Of a stretch of 64,000 nt of DNA, positions 40,401-52,433 are shown piece by piece (the stretch's first letter is position 1; every line of letters begins with the position of its first letter). The notes under the pieces are model-generated. The model was not told where the DNA came from, did not search any database, and saw nothing but the letters and a program-made list of their open reading frames with translations. The translations under genes and the position numbers were made by a program. Source of the stretch: Smittia aterrima (Eukaryota; Arthropoda; Insecta; Diptera; Chironomidae); the NCBI GenBank assembly GCA_033063855.1, contig CP093830.1, forward strand, positions 19,034,854 to 19,098,853. Reading direction: 5' to 3'.

Positions 40401-40899
40401 TAAACTCTTTGCTTTGAGAGGGCATTGAAGAAGAGAATCGCTTGCTATTAGGAGACAGTTTATGTTTAGCACGAAGTCTTAGCAATCATGATAAGGATTT
40501 CTTTTAATAAACTAGAAGATAGCAATCGAAGTTAGGGGAGGATCAAGATTTCATTTCGTTAAGTGATTTTGTCAAGTCAGCAAAAATATTTTTAAAGCAA
40601 GAATTTCGTTTCTTCTTAACTTGTTGCGCGAGCTTGGATAATTTATTTTCCTCGCGGTTACGTGTAGTTCAGTGGTTTCGAGATTATTCTGCAAACTTTT
40701 TTCTCGCTGTTAATTAATGCAAAATGAATTATTTAATTAAATTTATTTTCTTTATTTTGTCCTAAATGTGAAGTCAGCTTTAATTAATTTAAAGCACATT
40801 CTCTACCAATAAGTCAAATTAAAGAGTCACAAATAATAATAAGCGAAATTCAAACGCACACATTGTGCGATTAGAGGATATCCGAATTTATTGGCAGTC
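37416..40899. other. 3.5-kb noncoding stretch
   Basis: Lies between the colmedin start and the 3' end of the RS-rich gene, so it should hold the colmedin promoter and the 3' UTR of the RS-rich gene. It is AT-rich; I see no repeat, RNA gene or coding region that I can support. Small frames (38612-38905 plus, 39507-39749 plus) have no recognisable content. Confidence 0.45.
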
Positions 40900-43800
40900 T
40901 CATGAAAATGCTTTCTCAGCTGGTCTCTGCTGGTTTATTCTCGGATCTAATGATGATACTGTGGACAAAGGAAAGGATTTAAATTCAATTTGGTCGAAAC
41001 CTAAGCCAGAGGAAGTCTCACCTGAATTTGGTTTTGATATTGCACCACGTTGCTGCTGCATGTAGACAGGCGATTGGGCAACATTGGGCGGCGGTTGTTT
41101 CTTGTAATAATGGAAACGGTCGTTGTTCAACCTTTGCGGTGGAGCAGTTTGATAAGAATGTTGCTGAGTCTGTTGTAATTTCTGATAGAAATAATAGATA
41201 GGCTCAGGGTTAACAGGGAATGCAGCAAACATTTCCACAGTAATCTTCTTTAGTCGAGGCTGTTGCAAATGCGCTGGGGGAAGATCAATAGGAGCAGAAG
41301 GTGGAGGTCCTTTCTCCACTTCTAAATCGTTAACAGATTCCGTCAAATCTTTCGGGTTGTTGACAATTTGAGTCTTTATCAACTGCATTAAACGTTTCTT
41401 TCTGAACTTCTTACGACGATTTTTGGCTACTTGCGATGTCTCATCGTCGTCTTCTGAAGTTGTCTCACCAGGAAGAATTCCATCGCTGAACAAGACTTTC
41501 TTGTTATTACTTGCGTCACTCTTGGCAGTCTTAATTATGCTTTGAGTTGGAGTCGCTCCTACATTAACAGCTCGAAGAGAAACCAAGCTTTCATCATCTG
41601 AATAGTCAACAGTCACACCAGAATCAAAGTATCTCTGAATCTCCTGGCGGAGTTTTTCTTTCCTCAAATGCTTCGCAGTTCTCTTCCTCTCACGATCAAC
41701 TTTTCTCTTAAGTTTCAATTGATTACTTCTTTCAGCTCGATGTCTTACTTCTTCCGTTGTCAATGATTCAGATTTGTCTGTAGAATTTTTAGAAACCTCA
41801 TAATCAGTTGGTGTCACAATCTTTGTATTCGGCACGATCTCTAGAACATTGCCAACCTGAACCGCTTGACTACTTCTAGCTTTACGTTTTTGTTGTGTAA
41901 TCTCAACGAGATTCGAGTTATTGACGAAGTTTCGTGGCGAAGAAAAGTTGTTGAACTCATTGCTATAGGATCCATGATGATTCATTGAGTTAGGAGGTGG
42001 TTGAAGATGATTATGCGGTGGAAGCATTTGATGCTGGTTGTACATGTCATGGTAGAACATTCCGCTTTGATTGTCATGTTGAATTTGATAAGGATAACCG
42101 TCATGTTGATAGTTTTGTTGGGCATTCGAGCTTGAATTGTGTGTTGGTGAATCAGAGAGCATTCGATGAATTCTGTCATCAAGGTTCGGTCGTTTTGGAG
42201 ATGAATTCGTGTTGTTCCATTGTGACAAGTAAAATTCTTCTTGCATGTACTGTTGGCGCTCGAGTTCTGTGTCGCTAATCGTTGAATCCGGCTTATAACC
42301 ATTCGGTGAGTCCATTTTATTGCGGAATGTTGGCGACAGCGATCGACGATCGTAGCGATAAGGCGATGGACTTCGTCGATTGCGAGCTGAATTGGGGCTG
42401 TAACGTCTTCGTGGACTTCTTCGGAAGCCAGGAGATGGTGAACGATTCCTTCTGGCTCCTGGACTAGAGCTTCTCCTAAATTTAGATGGCGGACTTCTTG
42501 AAGAACTTCGCCGAGTTGGAGGTGAACGTCTAATTTTTGATGGTGGAGTTCGAGGTCTTTGTGGAGGAGTTCTTGGACGTGCAATAGGTGATCGATTTCT
42601 TTGCGGGGACCTCGATCTTGACTTTCTCTGACGTCGGATTGGGCTGTGCCTAAAATTATTAAAATGACAAGAAATTAATGAAATGAAAAATTCAGAATTG
42701 ATTTTACAAATTACCTTGATCCGTGAGATATTCTTGAATCTTTTCTACGCGAGTCACTTTGTCTTCTATCATCAACATGTCGCTTCTTAGCTGGAGAAGG
42801 TGATCGCCTTCTCGGCGGAGTCTTCTTTCTCTCATCTTTTGATCGCTTCCTATCTCTATCTCGGCTGTGTGATCGTGATCTCTTTCGCTCTCTCTTTTCC
42901 GAAGACTTTTCTTCCTGTTTTTTCTCTTTGTCTGCCTTTTCAGTTATTGGAGAAGAGGTAACTGCCACCACAGGAGGTAACTGCTGAGGGGGCGTTGGAA
43001 AAGCAACTGCATTGTTTACATCGCGAAGCGAATAAATTTTGAATGGAATTGGAAACTGAAATTGAGGGAATGGCGTAGCTGCTGTTGGCAATGGTTGAAT
43101 TACTGCTTGCTGGTAAAGACTTGATTTGCCGAGGATTACTGGCGGTTTAATCAAATTTGGCTGTGGCTGGAAACGACTTGCAACGTTTATCGCTGGTGTA
43201 GTGGCAGTGTTCGAGATAGCTGATGGTTTGATTTGTGTCACCATCGGCATTGAAGCATCGAAGCGACCAAATCCACGAGTGAACGAAGGAACGTCTTCGT
43301 CTGACGATTCCTCGCTACTTTCTTCACTCTCAGATGTTGTATCATCGGAATCAGAGTCTGATGAACTCGATGAGTCGCTATCGTCGCTGTCAGAGTCGTC
43401 GTCACTCGACTTCGACAGTTTTCCTAATGTTTGTTCAACGACTTTATCAGCTGTCGTATCCGGCTCCATTGTGATATCGATATCAAGCTTGTTTACTTCA
43501 CGTTTCTTTAGCTCGGGTAGCTTAAGTAGACTCTCTTCTTTAAGGCCATTGTCTTCATCGTACAATCCACTGCCAAATCCAAGTCCGGAGAACATGCTTC
43601 CACTTGCAATGTCTGAGAGGAAAGAACAAACATTTCTGACTTTAGAGGGTTTTGGAGGAGGCGATGGCGTGGGAGATTTCTCAACCAGCATTGAAGATGA
43701 CGATTCGAAAATATTCTCGGTTAGTGGCACGACTGGCGACCGCTCAGGTGACTCAACAACAACTGGAATCCCAGGAATATTCGGTTTAAACTCCACAATT

Positions 43801-45240
43801 GGAGCAGGCACAATAGTTGGAAGCTTCTCAACTTCCTTTTTGATTTCTGGTGACGACCATTTGCTCTTGACCTCAATCATCGCATTCTTTTCAAACTCAT
43901 CGACTTCATCAGAATCTTCAAGAAAAATGTTGACTTTCGGCTTTTCGATTCGCTTCGGAGATTTCTTTCTCTCAATTTTTAATTCGACTTTAAGTTTCTC
44001 GCAAAGCTTCCGATCGGATTTAATATTTTCTATTAAGGAATTCGCTTCGAACTTGATTTTGTTGATCTTCTCTGGAGATTTTTGTTCTACTTTCTCTATC
44101 GCCTTGAGCTTTTCCGGTGAAATATGAAGTTTCGTTGGTGATTTAAATGAGTCCTTGATATTCAATTTCTCGGCAGCTTGTTCGGATTTCACCTTCGTAG
44201 AGATGGTTTCAGTTTTCACTTTAAGTTTGTCAATTTCTTTAGATGCGACATTGACGATCTTAGCTGGAGATTCTGATGACTTCTCAATCTTTCCGTCTTT
44301 GACCTCTGCAGAAGAATTCATTTTGTCATTCAACGAGTTTTCTTTCTTTTTCTCTCGATCTTTCTTCCCCTTATCTTCTCGAGTTCTTTCATTCTTTGTA
44401 CGAAGTGAGTTCGGATTCTCGGAATATGAGATTGACGGTATCGTTTTCGTGTGTCTAGAAAGTTTTAGTTGAAGGAAAATGAAATTCTTTAAAATCTTTT
44501 GCAACTTACTTGATAATATTTTTAGGAAAGAAGAGAGGTCTCTTTTCTCCGAAGATTTTGATTTCATCTGGGCCAGCAACTCGACTCTGAAATCTAATAA
44601 ATAATCGATGTCAAAGAACTTCCCTCACAATTCTTAATTATTCACTTACTTTTCACGATTTCTATTAAGATTTCTATCGCGATCTTGAAACGAATGTCGA
44701 TTGCCGCGACCATTCTGAGTGAATCTCCGGTTTTGATCATTAAAATTTCTTCTTGCTCCTCCGCGCTCTGTTCTCATTCCTCGATGTGATTCAAAATTGC
44801 GCGTTGCGTTCATCTGTTTTGAACCTTCTTTCCTGCCCAACTCGTCAATGATTTTCTTGCGGAAATTCTCAAGCGTGCTGTTGTCCATGTCTCCATTATG
44901 AAGATGCGACTTCAAGTTCTTCAACTCGCCATCAGTTATTCCTTTCTTTTTGTCTGTAAATGCACGTTTAAAACAAAACATCCAAAAGGTCAAGGCTTAT
45001 TTGCTTACCTGATTTACTTTCAGTTTCATCCGAATCGGACTTTTCATTTCGCGAGCGAAAATTTTTCGTAATTTTACGATGCGGAAAGCTGATGGCGACT
45101 GATTTCTCCTCTACCGGCGGATCATCATCGTCGACAATTTCTCCGTCGGAAACCGAGTTATTACGCTCTTCATCTTCTTTATCTCCATTTTCCACGAGCG
45201 ATTGTGTTCTGATATTTTCATCGATTTTTGCTTCAGACAT
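40900..45240 (-). CDS. Large arginine/serine-rich nuclear-type protein, unidentified
   Basis: Five exons join in frame to 1,366 residues: 45009-45240, 44650-44953, 44510-44584, 42715-44454, 40900-42649. The start is MSEAKIDEN; seven codons further upstream are also open. In order: an acidic N-terminus; DGELKNLKSHLHNG with an RG/N-rich segment; a conserved-looking block RVAGPDEIKIFGEKRPLFFP encoded by exon 3; a long lysine/glutamate-rich charged region; an acidic serine run (SSSDSDSDDTTSESEE); an RS-type domain spanning exons 4-5 (RRRSPSPAKK, RSRSPQRNRSP); a Q/N/H-rich part; and KKVLFSDGILPGE before a basic stretch. Composition suggests a role in pre-mRNA processing, but I do not recognise the family. 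Exon 3 must use the second AG of CAGAG to keep frame. An internal GTGAGA site at 41021 could be an alternative donor. Confidence 0.75.
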
Positions 45241-46833
45241 TTTACCGTAGATTAACAGCAAATTTGATCATTTAATTGCTATCTTCATGGATTGCGTGGT
45301 TGAGACGACGATTGGGCGTTAGCTAGAAGCAATGAGACTGGATATTAGTTGCTAAACTCGAAATCACCTAAAAATATTTCTTCGCGGATTCTGAAAATTT
45401 CTCGCGGTCGCTGATGCAACTTGAACTTGATGATCTACACTCACTTGTTGAGTGGAGATGGTTTAACTGATTGATATCAAATTGCGTTCACGTGCTCTTA
45501 TCCCTTTCCAGACATCGAATTAAGCCTACAAATGAAAATAATCCTCAACTCTGATGTACAAATGGATTCACTCCAGTTTGTTCAATATCCTAGGCTCGCC
45601 ATCTGGTGGCGTGCTGAATAATCTTGAGACGCTTTCAAGGCAATTAAGTTTCCCTCGTTTCTTTTGCAAATTGAAATTAACAAAAATTGAAGTTTGTTTG
45701 TGACAAAAGCTGATTGGAAACCACTTTAAAAGCTTGCACGCCTTTTAGTGCAGCTTAATCTTCAAATTCAACGAGAAATCACCGAGAAAATCGCAGTGAC
45801 ATCAAAAAGAAACGAACCGACGAATTTCAAGCTAACGAAGATAATAATAATTTGCGAAAATCTACCCGCCAGTCCTCAGTATTGCAAGATATTTCTTGAG
45901 AGTAACAACGGAGCTGAGCTGTAAAATCGTGAAAATTTTCCACAAGATCACATTTTCATTTAATTCGAAAGAAAAAGAAAATTTTCTTTTTACGTTCAAA
46001 TAATTTTTTCTTCAAAAGGTAATTACAAGATTTGTTTGGGTAGCTAATTTAGAAGGAAATATCAATGGGGACTGTACGTAAATTACGAAGAGGAAAATGA
46101 TTGTCCTTAAAATTAAGGATCCTTCGTCTTCAAATTTCTGATCTGATCCTGACTAGCCCCACCCTCACGTAATCTCGTAATTTCTCTTCGTAATTTGCTT
46201 ACAATCGTCGCTAATTTGATTGCAATGATCAAAATAATTCTTTTCCGAAGATTACACACGCAACATTCCACTCAAGTTTCCTCTTAAAACACTGAAAAAT
46301 GCTTTCGATAACACTCATAATAACGAGAGGTAATTAACTTTAGTCATTTAGTGTTGTTTGTAGTAACTCAATTAGCTATTAGCACGCTTGAAGTAGATCA
46401 AGCTTTATCCTTTATAAAGAGAGAGTTCCAGTGAAGCTTTCGTTTAAAACGTGGTTGAACGCTGACGAATTATCAGACCAAGAGTTCAAGTTTTAAACGC
46501 CTAAAAATAGAATCATCTTAGATCTTCACTGTGTCATCGCGAAAAAGCCAAAGATCGTTGTGTCCGAGCACATTTCTTGTGTAAGGAATATATCAGTGAA
46601 TCGTTTCGCGGAAGATGAACGAACAAGGCGAATGTAACTCTCAATCTATTTATAATTTTCACGTTGTTTCCAACTGCACGTCCTCTCTCCCAAAATTTTC
46701 ATGTAAACAGACCGCGACGCAGTTATCGTCTCAATCATAAACAACAAAATTTTCTAAAGGAGCGCGACAAACAAATAAATTTCCCTAATGTTTACTCTCG
46801 AATCACGTTTCAGTCGCTTCAAATCTCGCATTC
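45241..46833. other. Divergent promoter region, RS-rich gene and guanylate kinase
   Basis: The two genes point away from each other, so both promoters lie here. A guanylate kinase leader intron is likely: TTTCAG ends at 46813, just before the start codon, and GAATGTAAC near 46631 could be its donor. An imperfect inverted repeat is at 46071-46207. No coding region is supported; the 114-codon frame at 46664-47008 runs out of frame over the kinase exon. Confidence 0.5.
46071..46207. repeat. Imperfect inverted repeat
   Basis: GACTGTACGTAAATTACGAAGAG near 46070 faces its near-complement at about 46185-46207 (CTCTTCGTAATTTGCTTACAATC), with ATTACGAG-type repeats inside. Could be a decayed foldback element. 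No target duplication seen. Confidence 0.35.
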
Positions 46834-47540
46834 ATGGTTAAACAGGGACCTCGTCCGTTGGTTATTTGCGGACCTTCGGGTTCTGGCAAGTCAACTCTTC
46901 TCAAACGGCTCTTTAAGGAATTCCCAAACACGTTCGGATTCAGTGTATCGCATACGACTAGAAAGCCTCGTGATGGAGAAGAGAACGGAGTTCATTATCA
47001 CTTTGTGACTGTTGAAGAAATGCAGTCTGGAATTGAGAACGGGGAATTCATTGAAACAGCAGTTTTCAGTGGCAACATGTATGGAACAAGGTGAGTGAAC
47101 TAGACTCATATGAAGGGATCAATAACAAAGAAAATCTCTCGTTAACTATTTTTAGCAAAAAGGCAGTTGAGAATGTGCAAAAACACGGAAAGGTTTGCGT
47201 GTTGGATATCGAAATTGAAGGAGTGAAGCAAGTTAGAAATTCTCATCTCAATCCAATCCTCGTATTCATTGAACCGCCATCAATCCAAGAGTTGGAACAA
47301 AGATTGAGAAAGAGAAACACAGAGACCGAGGAGAGCCTCGCAAAGCGTTTGAACACAGCAAAAGTTGAACTTGACTATGGAAAGACGCCGGGAAACTTTG
47401 ATGTCGTCATTCATAATCACAACTTGAAGAAAGCTTACATCGAGTTGCGTGACTTCATCATGGTCGAGCTTGAAACTCAACTCAAAGAAGGTATAAATGT
47501 AACTCTGACTCGAGTGGAGCACAATGAGCAGCATGACTAA
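46834..47540 (+). CDS. GUK1: Guanylate kinase
   Basis: Two exons, 46834-47090 and 47156-47540 (65-bp intron), encode 213 residues, slightly longer than the usual 190-200 because of a C-terminal tail (GINVTLTRVEHNEQHD). The enzyme transfers phosphate from ATP to GMP, giving GDP in the cytosol. The P-loop GPSGSGKST is at 13-21. The GMP-binding segment SHTTRKPRDGE (about 38-48) and VHYHFV follow, and DIEIEGVKQ lies in the second exon. The start is the first methionine after a likely splice acceptor and sits three residues before the domain. AATAAA occurs near 47825 and near 48261. It is convergent with the spondin gene. Confidence 0.95.
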
Positions 47541-48414
47541 CTTCGTTTTGATGTGTTTTTCCTTCTAACGAATTTAAATTAATTCAGAATCATTGCCAAG
47601 TGGTTTTCCCTCCTCACAACACCTCAGTGTGCCAATCCCTGAATTGTGCAAAATCGTTAACATTCCAGAGAAAACCGGAATAGTAAAGCTTTTTCGTTTT
47701 CGTTGACTGTTCAATATTTTCCACCAAATTTATATTCTTTCTCTTTTTATTATTATCGTTTAGAATTTCTTATCAATAATGAATTGATCATTGAAGGATT
47801 ACCGAAAATTGTAAGAACAATTGAATAAATCTTCGTTTCCTCCTCTTTTCCCCCCAAATCACACTCATTCTTTATTAGATTGTAAGTAAGACTTGTTGTT
47901 GGTTCATATACTTTAATCTGCCATTAAGCAATAGTCAGCTCTATTGGAGTTTCAAAATCAAAGTGCAGTCAGAATTAGAAAATTTAAAATTGTCTCAATG
48001 ACATTGATAGATGTTGTAACGAGCAGTGAAGTAGAAGTTTCTCGAAATTTTGAACTAATTCAAGACATCAGGATATTGAAATACAAAAGAAAAATCTTGA
48101 AAGAGTTCAAATTAAAGATCAAGCATTGGCTTAAAGAATTTAAGAGGTAGCAGTTCCCCCCTTTTTGATGTTAATTGGTAGTTGAAGTTATTAGAATCAT
48201 CATATCCAATATTTTGACGTTCCGATTGGGCTTCAATTTGTATTTTATACACATGCATTAATAAAGTTTATGAAAATGAAAGAAAATTACTTTTCTTTTG
48301 TGGGTCAAGCGGCCGGTAAAAAGTTGTTGGCTGAGTGACAAGAAAATAATTTTACTACTATTGTGATTGTTTTATTTCTATGGCGTAGAAAAATTTACGA
48401 TTGATGAAGAGCAT
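47541..48414. other. Convergent 3' region of guanylate kinase and M-spondin
   Basis: Contains plus-strand AATAAA near 47825 and again near 48261. TTTATT at 48371-48376 reads AATAAA on the minus strand, about 40 nt past the M-spondin stop. The 68-codon frame at 47944-48150 has no recognisable content. Confidence 0.5.
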
Positions 48415-49723
48415 CTACCATTTAAAATAGGATGAGTTCCCGATGTTCTCATTAGCAAGACTTGGCTTACATCTTTCACTTCCGCACCAGGATCTCTCTG
48501 ACAATTGTGGACATGGCACGCCTCCTTTCTTCGCTGTTCTTACGATTGTTCGTGTTCGGAACTTCTCGCCGAGTCCACAAGATTTGCTGCAATGGGTCCA
48601 CGAATTCCAATCGGATACAACGCAATCGGGAGACTCAAAATCAGATATTTCATTCGCACTGCGCGATATTTCTTTTTCAGGTCGCTTCGCTGCTTGTTCG
48701 GATTTACGATGATTTGTTTTACGAGATGTTAGATGGCGAGAGCGATGATCGTCGTGTCTAAATGAAAGAAAAACAAAAATGTGATTTAACGTTCGTGTTC
48801 AACAAATTGCTTCACCTTCTATATTTTTGATGGATTCTCTTAGCTGACTTCTCCTTGACTCCAACATACTCTTTGATTTTATGTAACCGATAATACGCAA
48901 TGGGTGGAAGATTCTGCTTATCCTCGTAGAAGAAAGATGAAGCTTGATGATTGGGGAAGCTCGGAGTGATTCTTTGGACGGAATCTTGTGGATGCGTTGG
49001 CCAGACTGGAGCACTAAACGTCAAACCAGAACTTACTCCGCAGTCTAACGGTCTGGCTTCCAAACTTATCTTTTCAACCCATCGCTTGCCACGGCAAAGC
49101 TACCGAAACGTGATAGGAAGGAGAACGAAGAATAATTGATCATCAATCATTTCAAATATTTTTCAATTAGTTAGTCGAATGATTTGCAGTCTTCGACGGT
49201 TTTTTGAACTCACTTGAAGTGACTCAATACCGATGAACCAATCAGGCGATGGAATCAGCTTTGTTACCAACGAAATTAAAGAGTTCTTGCTTTGAACGAA
49301 AAGTCGTGAGTCAATTTGGTCCATTGGATCCGTTAACTTTGGGATAATAAATTCATCGAAGATTAATCGATCGTTGACTTCTCCATTTTCCCATTCGACG
49401 GTTCCCGTCTTTTCACAAAACTCCTTCAGGCCAGTTGAAGCGATCTCATCGACTTTGAAGAGATTATAACTGCTATTATGACTTACTCCAAACGATCGAG
49501 AGAATTGAGCAGGCGGTCGCACTTCAGGAAAGTGCTTTGGAAACAGATCCCGATTCCAGTGTCCCTCGAGTGTAACTTTATACACAGCGAGCGAATCTGT
49601 TGTGCAATCGCCGCCAAAATTGTCGATTATCACTTTATCATGCCCCGAAATCACTACGATCACTTGAAGCAAAAAGAATACTCTCAGAAGCATTTTTAAG
49701 GAACCGGATTTTTTTGTGTTCAT
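48415..49723 (-). CDS. mspo: M-spondin (spondin_N + thrombospondin type 1)
   Basis: Three exons, 49214-49723, 48816-49099 and 48415-48757, join to 378 residues. A hydrophobic signal peptide (LLRVFFLLQVIVVISG) leads into a spondin_N domain (about 30-230) with SPDWFIGIESL and the hallmark RITPSFPNHQASSFF with LPPIA. After a basic linker comes one TSP1 repeat (310-361): WNSW (tryptophans typical of C-mannosylation), CSKSCG (an O-fucosylation-type motif) and six cysteines. This two-domain layout fits mindin/spondin-2 and Drosophila M-spondin, secreted matrix proteins found at muscle attachment. Both splice joins keep frame. AATAAA lies about 40 nt after the stop. Confidence 0.9.
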
Positions 49724-50323
49724 ATCAATCTCGCATCACGAATCCGACTGATGATTTTGCGGCGATCGGCAGTTGATTTCCTCAATTGACGAGGCCTCGT
49801 AAAAAAGTTACGAATGAAAAAAAAAATTCGGCGAAGTTGAGAAGAATCACCGTCGTGACATCAGCGAAGGAAAGGTTCGCGCCGCTTGATTTTTGATTAA
49901 TCAGCGGCTTAATTCTCTCATTTAATGTTCGGAGAAGTGAGAACATTTCTTCTTCTTGCGTAATGCTACGATCTTGACCGCCTTTCTCTATCTACAGGAC
50001 AGACAACGTGCAATTTTCTTCCTCCCACGCGATCAAGTCGAAAACTGGATCACGAGCACGTTGCCTTTCGCAATCAAAAATTGTGCGATTTTTTTTTTGA
50101 TTATATGGGTCAAAAGTTGATTAAAGCAATTAGTGCATTTCATTTGATAACGAGAGAAGCTGCGAGCTTAGACGACGTCTCTAATTTTTTTTTTGTGATT
50201 TTCGTTTTTTTTTATTTCAAATATTTTTAGTTTCTTGAACACTGCGAAAATTCAACAACAAAAAAAAACACAATTCAAACAAAACTTTTCTTTTAATTTT
50301 ATATTCTTTGAGAACCAAAAGTA
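49724..50323. other. Divergent promoter region, M-spondin and NC2beta
   Basis: 600 bp between head-to-head genes. Several poly-A/poly-T runs (near 50090, 50185 and 50260) and no gene. A frame at 50217-50414 (minus) overlaps the NC2beta start and is a shadow. Confidence 0.5.
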
Positions 50324-50954
50324 ATGTCTTTGCCTGATGATCATGATGACGACGATCTGTGCGCACCTCCCGGTGGAACAGAAGAAGAGGAATTAAGTCT
50401 CCCTCGAGCCTCAATTAACAAAATGATAAAGGAGATCGTAAGAATTTGTTTGTTTACAATTTTGTTTGGAAGTTTCATTGATTCATTTAAGGTTCCTCAT
50501 ATTCGCGTTGCTAACGAGAGTCGTGAATTGATTCTGAACTGTTGCACAGAATTCATTCATTTAATATCATCGGAGGCGAATGAAATCTGCAATCAAAAGA
50601 ATAAGAAAACAATCTCAGCGGAACATGTAAGTTTATTCTGTTTCTGATTTCGCAAATCTCATGCAAATCCTTTTAAAGATTCTCGATGCTTTGGATAAGC
50701 TTGGATTCAATGACTTTAAGAGAGATGCATTGAATGTCTTAAATGACTGCAAACAAGCTGCGGCAAAGCGACGACGCCAGAGCACTCGCTTGGAGAATCT
50801 TGGTATTGCTGAGGAAGAGTTATTGAGACAACAGCAAGAGCTTTTCGCTGCAGCTCGTCAACAGATGAACGAAGAATTTCAACAGCAACAATTTGGGTTA
50901 CAAGCTCAAACCATTGAAACAAAGCAGTCGTCAGACGATGATGAAGAATATTAA
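50324..50954 (+). CDS. NC2beta: Negative cofactor 2 beta (Dr1)
   Basis: Three exons, 50324-50437, 50492-50626 and 50679-50954, give 174 residues. After an acidic start, a histone-fold (about 28-110) carries LPRASINKMIKEI, VANESRELILNCCTEFIHL, KTISAEH and ILDALDKLGF, then KQAAAKRRRQS and a glutamine-rich tail. Dr1 pairs with NC2alpha on TBP-bound promoters. It represses TATA-dependent and supports DPE-dependent transcription. The first intron is only 54 bp and has no in-frame stop, so retained RNA would add 18 residues inside the histone fold. AATAAA overlaps the region just after the stop (50956-50965). Confidence 0.95.
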
Positions 50955-52433
50955 AAATAAATAAAGTCAATTTTACATTAAAATAATAAAATATCTATTG
51001 ATTTAAGCTTTCTCATGAGAAACTGTCGTCGATTCTTGAGCCTGAGACGTTAAATAAGTTTAAGCTAACTCCGTTTTTAAAAAGTTAATTTAAAAACCTC
51101 TCCGACTAAATCACGAGGGAACAGAATTGTGCTTGTATTCAAGTGCTTGCCCTGAATTAACTCATTTCGTCCTGTTTAATTTATTAATTTTATGTTGAAC
51201 ACCGAAAATTAATTAAATCTAACTCTATTTTTCAATTCCTGGCTTAATTTAAACTGGTCGCCGAAAACTGCATCTGTTTGAAGTTATGGAGGTCTTCAAC
51301 TGATGCGAAAACTCTTTTTAAGAGAACACCTCTAGTATTTCAACAGAAAACAATTCAGAACAAAAAATAAATTCATCTAAGATCGTCGCTCGCCATTAAG
51401 ATAAATAGAAAATATAGAGCAAACGAAAGAATGCATTCATTAACAAAGTTCGCGAACTGAAGAGATTCGGAAAATGAAAGAATTTCACGAGTATTTGAGA
51501 TTTTCGGTAAAACGGGAAAGTTTGTGAGAAAAAAAAATATTAAGCGAAAGAGATCAATGGATTGCTCTGCTTCATCAAATATTACAAGGATTATAAGCCA
51601 ATGAGATGTAGGTATCATCGAAATAGTTCATATACTAATCCCGAACGTAAGCTCCGAGATCAAAAGAAAATATTTTTGTAGTGACGCTACAAATACGATA
51701 AAGCGATCCCGCTTCTGTGATTAGCGTGAGTCGAATTTCTTGAAAATCATTAGTCGGACTTTATCTAAGAATCGTAAAAATCTATTTTGAGACGCGATGA
51801 GTAAAGATTTTATTAAATTTGACCCAAAACATAACCTAGACGCTAAATCGTAATAAACTTTTTTGTTTGGGCTGCGTCTGAGCTAGTGGATCTCGTTTTT
51901 CACGTTTCTAAGTTGCTTTTTCTTTCTCTGTTGCATTTCCTTCGACAGAAAATAACTTTTATTCTTATCATTTTAGCTCGTCTGATCATAAACAAATAAA
52001 TTAATTAATTGACCCGGAGAGTGATTCAGTGATTGAAATAGACAACAATAAAAGCTTAGACAGCCGGTGATTCAAGCAAAGTTCAACACCTCGAGTGCTC
52101 TAGAGTGATAAGAAAATATTGAATCGAATCATGAAACACGAAATCGCGCGAAACTGATAATTAATTGATAAAAGGAGAGTGCAGTGAATATAATTTGTTG
52201 TGGTTGATAACGCAAATCCATGAGAGCGAAGCTTATCAGCTCGAGAAGCTCTTAAGCCAATTAAACATTTTCGATGATAAACGATATCAATTGAGTGGCT
52301 GAAGTGAAACAATCAAGTGTGCTAGTCACGAGAAGGAATTGAACCCGATAATCATCAGGAAACCGAAATCAAGGATTAACCACCACACACACACTTTCTT
52401 TTCCCGAGAAAACATTTAATCCATCCGACAACA
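50955..52433. other. groucho upstream region and leader
   Basis: Holds the NC2beta 3' end and probably the groucho promoter and 5' UTR. TCAGTG at about 52026 is one initiator-like site, with GATAACG/GATAAACG motifs near 52206 and 52275. No coding region is supported; the frames at 51373-51618 and 52100-52312 have no family content. Confidence 0.45.

Noticed and set aside
41020..41022. Strong GTGAGA donor inside the last exon of the RS-rich gene
   Set aside because: The frame continues past it to a natural stop at 40900 with protein-like sequence; kept only as a possible alternative form.
42282..42584. Overlapping frames of 61-200 codons near the RS domain
   Set aside because: The frame carrying RRSPSP repeats is the one in phase with upstream exons; the others are out of phase.
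43126..44127. 333-codon plus-strand frame opposite the RS-rich gene
   Set aside because: Serine-rich shadow of the lysine/glutamate/serine-biased coding strand; splice phases support only the minus strand.
47944..48150. 68-codon plus-strand frame between guanylate kinase and M-spondin
   Set aside because: Lysine/isoleucine-rich, AT-driven, in a 3' UTR region; no recognisable motif.
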